This document shows positions 1 through 10,919 of a stretch of 64,000 nt of DNA, one piece after another. The position numbers and the translations under genes are program-made. Origin of the DNA: Larix kaempferi (taxonomy: Eukaryota; Streptophyta; Pinopsida; Pinales; Pinaceae); the NCBI GenBank assembly GCA_027924585.1, contig BSBM01000386.1:1660001-1724000 (forward strand), given 5' to 3'. A model generated the notes under the pieces. It did no database searches and was not told the origin of the DNA. It saw nothing but the letters and a program-made list of their open reading frames with translations. The first letter of the stretch is position 1, and each line of letters begins with the position of its first letter.

Positions 1-272
1 TTGATGCTATACTGTAATGTTTACTGTGTTTAAATATAGGACAAAATTTTAACAAGAACATTACTGTAATCATCTTTCCAATCAATGGCATTCTTCCTAT
101 CATTTATCTTTCTTAATTTACTTCTCTATACTGGAGTACGATGCAGAGAACAACATGGGGAAAAATATAGAGATGGTTATCGATTCAAATATTTCATAAA
201 TATTTTTCATTCAGAATCATACTTAGATCAGAACATAAGATAATTTCTTTTGCATGACTGAGTTTAATAATT

Positions 273-690
273 CTATAATGCAGAAACATTTAACTGTAAA
301 CAAAAGTAGGAACAGTAAAACTTGGTTGATTGTAGGAGAAACAAACAGCCCAAGGAACCTGTTCCACCCAACCTATTCCTGAAGACATCCAAGTTACTTG
401 CCTTAGCACCCCCAAGCTTGTTCACTGAACCACCAGGAGGAAGATTCTGTAGAAGCCTTAATACATCAACTTGCAATAGAATGTAGATTGTCCAGTCATC
501 AAGACTCAGCAGTCAAAGAGACCTGCACCAGCACCTCTGGTATGCCTTCTCAATATAATTAGCAGACTTACAGTTGCACTCTCACATAGCCTCCCTATTC
601 GAATCTCTCAGTGATCACCTGATGCACTTGAGGAATATTTCTGCAAAAAATATTGTAAGGGCTTCCTGCCCAATTTGAATTGCCTTATGT
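273..690 (-). pseudogene. Decayed coding fragment, unknown family
   Basis: One minus-strand frame runs from about 690 down to 273 with only three stops, all TGA. Its last part is fully open and reads as a plausible protein (…DDWTIYILLQVDVLRLLQNL, then a Gly/Pro turn and a basic stretch). Three TGA stops and no TAA or TAG in AT-rich DNA is unusual for a random frame and would fit CGA-to-TGA decay at methylated CpG. A second short open frame on the same strand lies just upstream at 685-882 in another phase and could be an earlier exon. I do not recognise the family and propose no function. It could also be chance coding potential. Confidence 0.3.
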
Positions 691-960
691 AGGCTGCCTA
701 TGCATTTTAGTGGTTAACTGGTCATTAATGAGCTGCCTGCTCACTCCCACCCACCTGGGGGATAATGCCACATTTTTAGGGGTAGTTGTCCCATAACCAA
801 CAGCTAATGGTGGAGTGCAAATGCTGCCATCTGTCCCATACCTTCTAACAGCTTCCATTCCTCCTAGTGGGTCAGTGAACACTCATTTAACAGTTCCCTT
901 GGGTGTTTGTCTCCTATTTTAATTTATTAAATAATAATAATCAGTAATTACATTCATCCT

Positions 961-997
961 TGACCAAACTTGGTCATAATTACAAAACTTTGTAATT
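961..997. repeat. Two back-to-back perfect palindromes
   Basis: Positions 961-976 read TGACCAA-AC-TTGGTCA, a 7-bp stem with a 2-base loop. Positions 978-997 read AATTACAAA-AC-TTTGTAATT, a 9-bp stem with the same AC loop. They are separated by one base. No protein site is assigned. Confidence 0.7.
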
Positions 998-1136
998 AAA
1001 TTTAACATAAATTATTTTGCAAATAAAATAATATTCTCAGAATTTGGGTAGGTGACACCTACTTGGGACTTGGTCCCGATAATTGACCAGGTAATATGTC
1101 CAATGGGGGCATTGGATCCTTCTCTCCACCTTGTTG

Positions 1137-1594
1137 GTCCAAGTGAATGTTATGACAGGTGTTCTATTTGGGGTGATATGCTTCCTTCAGATGAAGTTTT
1201 CCTATAATATTTGATACATTCTAACATTCCTTTGGAGTTTGATGTCCTTTCCAAATATTATCTCCTTGGATTGGGCCTAGTTGCAATCAAATACAACCCC
1301 GCTTTTCCTTTTGAGTTTGATCTCTCTGTTTATAGATCCTCACACATTGGAATTTTTTAGTCTTTGGACTCTGCTATTGAGCTGCAAGTCGGTGTTCCTG
1401 ATGAGTTTGATTTTTCTAGCAAATTGTTCGACTCCCACGATGATGAGTCTATTCTTGTAGAATCCATTTCTTATTTTAGTTTTGATCTTCCTCATGGGTT
1501 TGATCTTATTTCTTATAAGTCCCCAGGATTGTGCACTCTTGAGTCTTCACTGATAGACTCTGCCTTGGTTATGAATATTGTTGAAGATACTTAA
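1137..1594 (+). pseudogene. Degenerate acidic ORF, unknown
   Basis: A plus-strand frame continues from about 1137 to the stop at 1592-1594, broken only by TAA at 1205-1207 and TAG at 1358-1360. The last open part (from 1361) is about 77 residues, rich in Asp, Glu, Ser and Phe, with repeated E/G-F-D motifs. It has no recognisable domain, signal peptide or membrane segment. It lies upstream of a polypurine tract and a probable LTR start at 3231, so it may be a remnant of an accessory ORF of a long gypsy element. That placement is inference. Confidence 0.25.
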
Positions 1595-2084
1595 GTTGAA
1601 AGTATTTATACTAAAGTGACCTGTATCATATCCTTATTTTTACATCTTTTAGATATGATCATGGTACTATTGTTTCTTGGAGACAGGAATATTAGCTAGA
1701 TTCACATTTTCTTACGGATCATTTCTACTTATTTCTCCATCTAGTCAGGTAGATTTGGAACCTTGCATATAGGTTTAGTTTTCCCCACAGTTATGATGCA
1801 TTTGAATCGTTTACCACCAGAATTTTCCATAGGGTCAAACATGTTGGAAATTGGTGTGTCAGCTATATTTATCTACATTTTTAACACTGGTCCAATAGAA
1901 GAGCCTACCTAACATGGGACACCCTAGTCAGCACCCTCTTTACATTTTGGTGCCAATGTTGATTTTTTATCATAGGCTTGGGATCCTTTTCATTTTTACC
2001 ATGACTTTGATAAGAAGTTGCATGCCTCTCTTTCTCATATGTTGTTGGCACCCCCATAAGGATCCCGTACAAATGGAGTTATTT

Positions 2085-2790
2085 TTAAGCTCTTTTTAGA
2101 CTCCTTAAACATAAAAAGATTGTCGAGCAGTCTTGTCCTTTTCATACTCACTAAAAAAATATAAAGGGGATACACTTGGTATAAGTTTACCCCTTTTCCG
2201 GACCTAGTGGACTATTTTACGAAAAAGGTATACTCTAGTTACTTTGTGACTCGAAGAGTTCTTTTACGCATTATTTTACTCTTTTTCAAGCGCAGGGACT
2301 AAATTTACAAAGAACTGATTGTTAGAGTCTTCTTTAAGCTCTTTTTAGACTCTCTAAAATTGAAAATATCATCGAGTATGCTTGTACTTTTATACTCCTT
2401 AAAGGATTTGAAATTTCATCCATTTGGTATTAGTTTACCCCTTTTACATACCTTGTGGATTATTTAAGACAAAAGAATACTCTAATCACAGTCAGATGAG
2501 TTCTCGCCTTGTATTCTTTTATTCTGTTTTAGGCAAGGGAGACTAACATTATGAAAAAGAAACCTTATGGATTTTTATTTTATGTTTTGAGACTCTAAAA
2601 AAATGAAAACCTAAATGAGCATTAACTGACTCAGGCTCGGAAAATCCACGAGATAGTGTTTAGGTTGAAACTTAGAAGTGTCTTTATCTGGCCCATGATT
2701 CGTTATGGAACTAGTTAGCTTGTCTTGATACTCATATATTCGCATGTACCATAGCATTCTTTTATTCTCTTTCAGGATTTCCTAATATGA
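2085..2790 (+). repeat. Degenerate ~220-bp tandem repeats
   Basis: About three diverged copies follow one another. Each starts near an AAGCTCTTTTTAGACTC-like stretch. Each then has a TCGAG…CTTGT segment, a TTTACCCCTTTT segment, and an end like TTTTATTCT followed by AGG. The first two copies (about 2085-2310 and 2328-2540) are clear; the third (2560-2790) is weak. They sit between a decayed ORF and a probable 3' LTR, a common position for tandem repeats in long plant gypsy elements. Confidence 0.5.
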
Positions 2791-3220
2791 AAAAGACAAA
2801 AAAATCAAATATTCCAAAAAGACGTGCAAGAAAAAGTTCTTTTTAAATCTCTATATGGCAGCAAGTTGTGTCGCTTTTGAACACAACACATTGTTGAGTC
2901 TTACCTCCATAATTATGTATGTAGTATGAATTTAGAAGATGAACTCGTACATGCAGTTACTCCATCGATTGGTTAGTCTTCCAATCACTATGGAATTGTC
3001 TTTTATGTCTCTTACATCACCGAATTATCTTTACGGCGTCTTTTGAGTTTATGTTTCCTTAGTCACATTCGTGTCGTGTTGTTGTTCAAAGGAAGTTTTA
3101 ACCTGTGTCGGTCATCCTCATAACTTTTTTGACTTCCTTGTGTCGACCTTCCCATGTCAGGTATGTCTCATCAATTGATCCGCTACATCTTTAGCCTCCT
3201 ACCACAATCTCAAGTTGGAT

Positions 3221-3230
3221 GATGGGGGAC
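3221..3230 (+). other. Polypurine tract before probable LTR
   Basis: GATGGGGGAC stands directly before TGTTGGCACCCC at 3231. A G-rich tract ending at a TG dinucleotide is the usual plus-strand priming site and 3' LTR boundary of plant gypsy elements. Confidence 0.45.
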
Positions 3231-5359
3231 TGTTGGCACCCCAACAACTCCCCTTTGATTTTGTAAAATCAGAAGAAGCCCCCATGTAAATTTTGTAAAT
3301 ATTTTGTTTTTTGGGTTTTCTTTTATTCATTTTCATAAACCAATTTTTTTTTCAAATAAAACTTATTCATGTAAAATTAAATTTATATTTTTAAAAATAA
3401 TTAATAAGTTTTATTTTATCATTTAAATTGGTATTTTAAGATTTTTTGTATCATTATGTTACCAAACAAAATTGCTTTGACACAAAAGTGGTTTAATCTA
3501 TCAAACTACTTAGATATTGTTTCCATTTTAACAAATTAAAAGCACTCTTTTAATCTAAATTATTCTTTTACATTTGGAAATTTGTATTAAACCATTTTAA
3601 AAGAAATAAAGAATATAATTTATCATAAAAATGTTTACAAACAAGATGAAAATGGTATTAAAAAGAACTAATTATTTTAAAAGTAAACAACCTACACTTA
3701 CATTTTTCTCTATCCTTTAAAATTCATATCTTTAATGATAATTAGAGAAGTTAAAGTGTATTTTGTTTTTTTCAATCAAATTTTCCTTTTCTTTATCCCT
3801 TCACTAGTATTATATCCTTCATGGTACTTTTTGGTTTTCCATTTGAAATGGAGCTAATGATTATTAAATAAAGTATCATGTTCTACTCCACGTGTTAAGG
3901 ATTTTCCTTTCTTTCTTTTATTGTGTTTGATTTCTAATATCTTATGTAGTCTCCATATCAAATAAGTTAATTTTTAAATCTTTTTGCAGGATTATGGAGG
4001 AGGTTAAGCCATTTGTTTACCGTTCTATGAAGACATCTCGCCTTTATATTTAATGCAAAGAGCTGTTTGTCATAGGAACATTGGTTTCTAATATGATTAT
4101 GCAATTTGTGATATTTTGTTTTCCTTCCAGAATCACTAACTTTCACTTTCTTATTGATGGACTGCTATTTAACATACATTTTATATATGCAGGAATCGAC
4201 GGAAGAGAAGAGGTTATACCATATTAACCATCACGATTGACAGATTGTCGCTGCGAGACATCAGCTAGCTCGATGAAACAATATTGTTACTACACAATCA
4301 ATAGTCGAATTTACCAGCCCCAGTCCCAGCTTTGTTATCCACGTCCCCATTGGATCAAAATGTTTTTATTCATCATTGCCAGATTATCTTTTCTTATTCC
4401 AAAATAATTATGTTATCCATTGTTCTTATTACTGTTGAATTATGATCTAGTGGATTACTTCCCATTGACTTCAACACATTTATTCTGGGATAGTGATCTA
4501 GAGTTTGTTGGTACCCTGGAACTTGCAGTCCTCAGAGGCAAGTCTCCACGTTTGTGATAGTGGGAATACATCAATATCCCCTGATCATTTGGGTCTAAAA
4601 GTGTTTGGCGTTAACCCCTTTATTCACACTTGTTAGATTGTACTAGGTTCCTTGCTTTTCATTAACATTATCAATGAGTTGGATCGCGTGTGTTAACAAT
4701 TTTCATCATTGAACGGTAATCACAAGATGTCTTACTACATTCGACCTCAAGACATCTATTCACATAGTTTTGACTTGTACCTTTATTAGTTGGTTTGAAG
4801 ACCTCGAGTTCATTTTATGATACTCTTTTAAGTTTTTCTATGAGTCGGGTTGCATTGGATTTTCCATTACTCATATTTTGGCACTGATATTGATGAATAT
4901 TGATCTATCCAGTTCAGTAAATATACAGATATCTTCATTTGACTATGAGACATAGATATACCTTGTATTTTGTGGCTATGATCTGTTCATTATATGGATC
5001 CGATGTGTACTTGATTCACGGTCATACTTGTATTATTTCTAAGCATGAGAATATCCACCTCAAGAAAAGAGTTCTCACTTGGTTGATGTTAGATAACCTC
5101 CTATGTTCGATGACTGGGTAATTCTTTCCAGGTTACTCCAAGCACTTATCATGGAAAATTTATAATGTATTTGGGCCATCTTATACCCCTCTGACCTCAC
5201 ATTAAAGGGCATCTGTTATAGCATATTCTGCCACAGTTTATCCCAAGATGCTACCATGGTTGATATTACCCTTATTCCTAGTTGCAAACTTCCCTTTTCC
5301 TTGTTTAGTTGTGGACATTCTTCTGTTTCTGGGAAATTCCTTTAAAAAACCTTGTTTCT

Positions 5360-5436
5360 CAGCGGATGCGTGGGTGACCTGTGTCTCACCCGCGTATACA
5401 CGAGTTACCTGTTGTCTCACTCGTGTATGTGTCCGC
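5360..5436 (+). repeat. Two diverged repeat units with hairpins in LTR U3
   Basis: Two related units of about 35 bp lie in tandem: GGGTGA…TCACCC, then CGAGTTA…TCACTCG, each centred on CCTGTGTCTCAC or CCTGTTGTCTCAC. Each unit can fold into a small hairpin. The pair is about 130-200 bp upstream of the TATA box, where LTR enhancers lie. Any regulatory role is inferred from position only. Confidence 0.5.
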
Positions 5437-5563
5437 AAGAGGGTAAAAATAAAAAATGAAAAGAATAAGTTACTTTCACGGGTTAGTTTTTGGTCTCAAA
5501 CCATTTTCTAACTCCCAAATCCCATGAATAACTTCCAGTAACTCCCTAACTTCTCTATTCAAA

Positions 5564-5573
5564 TATATAAAAG
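5564..5573 (+). promoter_or_regulatory. TATA box of probable LTR
   Basis: TATATAAAAG, followed within about 60 bases by a transcribed-looking leader. This is the best core-promoter match in the left 10 kb. Confidence 0.5.
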
Positions 5574-5960
5574 AGCATAAGTGGAAAAAAAATTGGGTTA
5601 CACTCAGACATACATAGAGAGAATTATACAGCCACCTTGTCCAAGTTTTTGGAGAGTTTGTCCATGAGAAGAAACCCTTTCTCATATTTGCACAACCCCT
5701 TTTCCTCAAGTCTGCAACTCCTTTGTCCCTTTATATGGAACCCTAGTTTTCATTATTTCCACCACAAACCCTATTATGCTAGAGATTTGCCTTCAAAATA
5801 TCTTGAGCATATTGTGTGTGAGAAAAACCTTGAGGCAAGTTCAGAGTGCTTGAATAGCTTAGGAGGAAGAACCCATGACTTGGCTTCAGAACGGAAACCA
5901 CATTATCAGGTTTATCTGTTTCATGTACTTATTTCCATTTTTATATATAAATGAATGAAC

Positions 5961-6989
5961 TCTTTCTTGTCCAATTCTTGATGTTATTTGCATATCGATG
6001 GTTGTAAATGATTATTTATATTGATTCAAGAATGTATAATCCTAGCAATGAATCCTAGCAATTACTCCTAGCTATTACTGGTATGATTGTCTATGACTGG
6101 ATCTAGCCCATGGTGTAGCTCAGGTATAGTGCCATATAGTTGGACCAATCACCTATTCAATTCCCACTATGTCCTGAGACACCAATTCAAAACATCTATA
6201 GCAACACTAGTTCTTCACGAGTTTGGGATGAAAACAATGATATAGAAGTTGGTATGGATGAATTCTTACGAGATACCCATGCCATGGACGGAATGTTGTT
6301 AAATTCAATTCAACAAGATGAGTTGGGGAATGATGCTAACATCAAAAAAACAGAGAGTACATGCCCCCATGTGGGGCTTGTTAATATAAGAGTGAAATTA
6401 TAATACTAGCATCCAATGTCAATAACTCATACTATTCGTATCTTTACCAATACAAGACTATGACCAAATTATTCATTCTTCAACCCATAAGTTTTTTTAT
6501 ATGAAGAGAACATTGTTTTAGAGAAAGGGAAAATAATACATGACACAAAAACATTGAAATCATTTTAAAGACTTTTGTTACTATTGTTCCACATAATCTT
6601 TTGAATGAACATTAAATTCACACTTAATCAACTTTAAAAAATACATACATTTAAGCCATGTTGAACACGGAATAAATTATAATTACAAATTTATATAAAT
6701 TTTAGACTATTTTAAATAATAATAAAAATATTTTTGTCGCAATAAACTATTAACATAGTAAAATCACATCTTCACAAGTTAGCCATCTAAATAACTCAAA
6801 TAAAAAATCAGTTAGTTATCGTATAACGACCTTAAATTATTACTACAAATAAATGACATTAAATTATCTTCAGCTACACTCAAACATTATATTGTATCTC
6901 CAATTTAGATCACTAGCACACAATACATTTTATAATTCAAACAACGTCAACATAACATGAAATGAGAGAACATACATCAATGATATCTG
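5961..6989. other. AT-rich DNA, no gene recognised
   Basis: One plus-strand frame (6140-6403) is open for 87 codons and acidic, but resembles nothing I know and shows no neighbouring exon. The remainder to 6989 is AT-rich with no coding signal. Confidence 0.5.
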
Positions 6990-7290
6990 CAACAAGATGA
7001 GAGGGTGATGGGATGACTGGGTGAGGAGAATAGGGTGGTCATTCGAACTATGGTGGGTCAACTGGGTGAGTAGGAGAGGGTGGTCGGATGACCTATGGCG
7101 GGTCAATTGGGTGAAGAGGAGAGGTTGGTCGATCGACCTGTGGTGGGTCGATTAGGTGAGTAGGAGAGGGGTTTAAAAGACGTGTTGGAGGAGAGGGTGG
7201 TCGATCATCCTATGGTGGAGGAGAGGGTACTCGATTGACCTGTGGATAAGGAGGATGAGATGGAGGAGGAGGAGGTGGTGGTGGTGGAGG
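6990..7290 (-). repeat. ~60-bp minisatellite coding a Pro-rich tail
   Basis: Units carrying GGTGGTCG…GACCT…GGCGGGTCAATTGGGTGA-like sequence recur about five times with substitutions. Read on the minus strand they would encode a proline-rich repeat (PPSPTHPVDPP-like) that continues the decayed reading frame ending in a poly-Pro run near 7240-7290. The array therefore looks like an expanded C-terminal coding repeat rather than random satellite. Confidence 0.5.
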
Positions 7291-8730
7291 ATCACCACCC
7301 TCATTAGATGAATCAAAACTAGTGATCCTTGTTGGTTTCCACCTTTCTAGTAGCCTGGTCACATCCAAGATATGACACATCAAAAATGCCATGGCATGTG
7401 GGAGGCTCCTCCAAATCTGAGCAAGATCTGCTTCTCGCATGATCTCGTTGACCCAAATAGGGCACACTCCCTATCGAGCCAACAACCCAAACAACTGATC
7501 TGCCATCTCTTTGTGGAATTTAAAATCAATCCTACATCGCAGGTTATCTCTCTATATCTGTGGTATCTCCTCTGTCATGTGCTCATCGGGTTGGGGAGGC
7601 ACATCCCCAACATACATTCCAATATCTACAAAATTGTAGAGAACAATAATTAGACAATTTAATTAAATTACATTACCTTGCATATGCATTAAAGTAGACA
7701 ATAAAATGAAGCTAGACTAATCAAAACATAAAGCTAATATTACCTCTATCATCTAATGGATTATCTGGGATAAATAATATGTTGTAACACCCTCGCCAAT
7801 CCAACCTACGTATGGGTACGGTACCATATCCAAGGTATTATCATCCTCATTGGAAAGTAAATGAAGTATCTCCTGAGTGATCCTACTAGGAAAATCGGAT
7901 CAGCCCCTCTTGGGAAACATCTTCCCTCACATCCACATATGCACTCGTTCATCAACCTAGGAGGATGGTTGTGGAATGAGGATCGATGGAATGGAAACCT
8001 CTCAAAAAATAATGAAAACAACTCTAAATCAGATTGGAAGACCAACATGCCATCAAACATAATGCGACAATGATCCAGCGAAAAACAAAACTGTCACAAA
8101 AAAATGGAAGACCACCTAATGCATATAGGTATCTGTAGTAAATAATAAATAGAATATAATAATGGGAAACTAATGTGTTTCTTGTTAGTCATTACATGGG
8201 CCACTATCATGACCAAAAGAAAGAGGCACCTAACCTCCTCTACATGAAAATAAGATATTGAGAGATTGACACCGACTACCAGGAAGTCACCAAGGGTAGT
8301 GACATCCTCACTAACATATCTCGGTACAAATGTCATATGGTTGGCTGCTACAAATCCAGGTGGGACATTGACGAAATGGGGGCAAATCCTCCCTTCTCCT
8401 AGATAATCCTGTGACGAAGTAGATGTCCTCCTTTGTGGGTTGGAACCATAGATCAAGACCCATGCTAAAATCCTATCATCATTGATCCTAACAATAGATC
8501 AACTACATCAACAACTGATAATGCCCCCTTAATGGCGTAGCCTCCTCATAATACTTTTGGAGGCCAACCTAGTGTAGGAGTTGTCTAGTCTGTGCGGTGA
8601 TAGGTCGAGGGAGAAAATACCTCTACCTCTCTCTAATCTCCCACTCACATACAACATTGCACTGGTCCTACCATTGTTGATGTTCTTGTCAGTGCCCTCG
8701 TTGCTCTTGTTTCTTATTAAACACCTGTAA
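7210..8730 (-). pseudogene. Decayed multi-exon gene or transposon ORF, Pro-rich end
   Basis: Several minus-strand blocks read sensibly. One is near 8700-8480 (…CEWEIRERQRYFLPRPITAQ). A second is at 8456-8170, ending with MIVAHVMTNKKH. A third is at 8060-7750 and holds a Cys-containing stretch. A fourth is at 7625-7210 (…ADQLFGLLAR…EADLAQIWRSLPHAMAF) and runs into ten prolines and a proline-rich repeat. The blocks lie in different phases, with intron-like AT-rich gaps (for example 7640-7740) and internal TAG stops. This suggests a dead multi-exon gene or a decayed transposon ORF. I do not recognise the family; length, exon borders and function are not assigned. Confidence 0.35.
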
Positions 8731-8849
8731 ATTTCATCATAAACATATAGATAGACATACACACACACACATACATATAATATAATATTTGTTTTACTAA
8801 ATTACATTTATATTTATCAAAATCAGACAATAAATTTTTTTGTCAAAAA

Positions 8850-10910
8850 AATTCAAAGTGTATCGGTGTGCCCATAAAACAGCCACGCATCATTACCGGT
8901 GCTTATGATATATAATAGCACCGCCATCAGTGCTAGAGAACCAAACACACACCAGACTCGATACTTGACAGTATTTAAAGTGCACCACTTAAATAACAAC
9001 ATTTTTAAATATAGAACTTTGGGCCACCAAAAAACATGCACCGAAAACGGTGCGTGAGAATATTTAAAGCGCACCACTTAATTATAATTTTTTCAATATA
9101 AGTTTTTATTTGCTACAAACATAACACACACCATTTCCGATGTGTGTAAATATTTCAAGTGCACCGATTAAATAAAAAAAATAAACATATGTCATTTGAT
9201 GCTTTGTATATTAATACGCACTGGTGCGTCCGTATATAAACAAAGCACTAGCACGTCTGTATATACCTTCAGCACTGTATGATGTAAAAATATTTTTGTG
9301 GTTTGGGTGTTAAAATTTATTCACGTTTTTTCAAAATACTTGTACGATGCACATTAATCATATTAACGGACCATCAATGGTGTGCCTCAATTTTTCAATA
9401 GAACCATGTATGTGTTAGTTTTTGGTTGAAAGGGTAGTCTACGTATGGGTTCACAAAATGTGAATGATGCACCTTGTTTGTGGTAAGGCACTGAAAACGG
9501 TGCATGAAGTTATTTATATCACACCATGAATTTTTAATAATTTATTTGTTTGTGAATTATAGTGGCGTGTTATGTTTTATTCGCACACACCACAAATTGG
9601 TGTGTAAGGGTTATTAAAATGCACAATCCACAATGCATCATTTTTTATAAGGGAACCCATTTTCAATGCACCTTGTGTTAAAACATAGTGCACTGATGTA
9701 TTGATGCTGGTGCAAGCCAAACATACAATGCACACTGCACAGATATTAAAAAAAATGGAAGAAAAAAACATAATTGAAAGAAATTTTCAATTTTTAATCC
9801 ACGAGAAAATTAAATGATAAGGTAATAAACAAAATGCATGGACTCTTGCTTGCTTGGGAGGCATGGTTGCTACATATAGAAGATACCAAATTCAAGAGAA
9901 ATCCAACGTGGCACACCGAGTATGGGGGGTGTGGGTGTTAGAAAGAAGCATCAGTGCTTGGGTGGGCCAAGGTAGTCTCCAACATTGAGAAATTGACAAA
10001 ATGACATTTCAGTTCTGTTTTTTAATTTTATTTAATCATGTCTTGGTGTGCTCAATTTTGTGGCGCACCAGTGCACCTTTGTTAGATACTCACCGATGCG
10101 CTTAGTGTTGCTGTAAGCACCACTCAGGAATTTTATTAAAATTGTTTCACATGCCATCTAGTGCATGGAATATTTTTACGCACCAATGCATAGTTATAGA
10201 TCTAACACACCACGATGTTTTAATGAATATATGATAATAAAACAAATTGAGTGTAGTGCATTGCAACATTGCACACACCAATGCGTATGTTTCATTTAGA
10301 CGCACTATAAATGGCTTGACGGGAAAATAAAATAAATATATTTATTAAAAATTTCATCAAAATATTTCCATACCAGTGCTTTTTTAATGATGTGCACCAA
10401 TGCACTTTGGTAGATGTGGAGCACCCTACACTCATTCTATTCATTTTTTGGTATCTAGTCGATGCTATATCAGTTATCCCGCACCGATGCATTTATTTCA
10501 TCATCATGCACCACCCATTTTTCTGAAAATGCATCGAGCTATGTTGACTTTGGCATTGATGCTTTTTCTTCATGTATGTGCACCAGTGCATGTTTTGTGT
10601 TGGTGGTATGGTGCATATGAATAGACGAAGGAACCATTTTTTTTAATTAAAAAAATGGCTTTTGTTTGGTACTTTGTTACACCCACATGCACCAATGCGT
10701 CTAATTCCACAACATGTACCGTTAGGTATTGACAAGAATATATATATATATAATTTCAATCAAGTTATATTTTCATCGTTGTGTGTAATAGAGGGGCGCA
10801 ACATTATGTTGGTGCTCTTACATTTGTGACGCACCAATGTGACTTTGCATAAAATGCACCAGTGCCAAGTTTGGTGTTTTAGTGCACCGATTTAAAACCT
10901 CTACTCGCCC
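8850..10910. repeat. Field of degenerate GCACC/GGTGC repeats
   Basis: The pentamer GCACC, its complement GGTGC and near variants recur throughout this 2-kb stretch, often paired as short inverted repeats. The best is GCACCG-AAAA-CGGTGC at 9038-9053; ACGCAC-TG-GTGCGT lies at 9216-9229 and a one-mismatch form at 9489-9504. Many others read GCACC-AA/GA/AG-TGC. Spacers are AT-rich, and a few carry a shared ATATTTAAAG..GCACCACTTAA segment (around 8970 and 9060). No reading frame is supported. It looks like an old, heavily mutated satellite or LTR-type repeat field. Confidence 0.6.
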
Positions 10911-10919
10911 GCCTACACT

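Larger units (their letters stand above)
3231..5960 (+). repeat. Probable long gypsy LTR (right end not fixed)
   Basis: The segment starts with TGTTGGCACCCC after a polypurine tract. It is AT-rich in its left half, has a good TATA box at 5564-5573, and then a pyrimidine-rich leader-like region (5600-5930). That order matches U3-R-U5 of a long LTR. The right border, a primer-binding site and a second LTR are not visible, so the end given is only where the LTR-like character fades. The coding region would lie left of the window. Short open frames inside it are not considered genes. Confidence 0.35.

Noticed and set aside
2043-2056. TGTTGGCACCCCC as a second LTR start matching 3231
   Set aside because: Only about 13 bases match, no purine tract precedes it and the sequence diverges at once.
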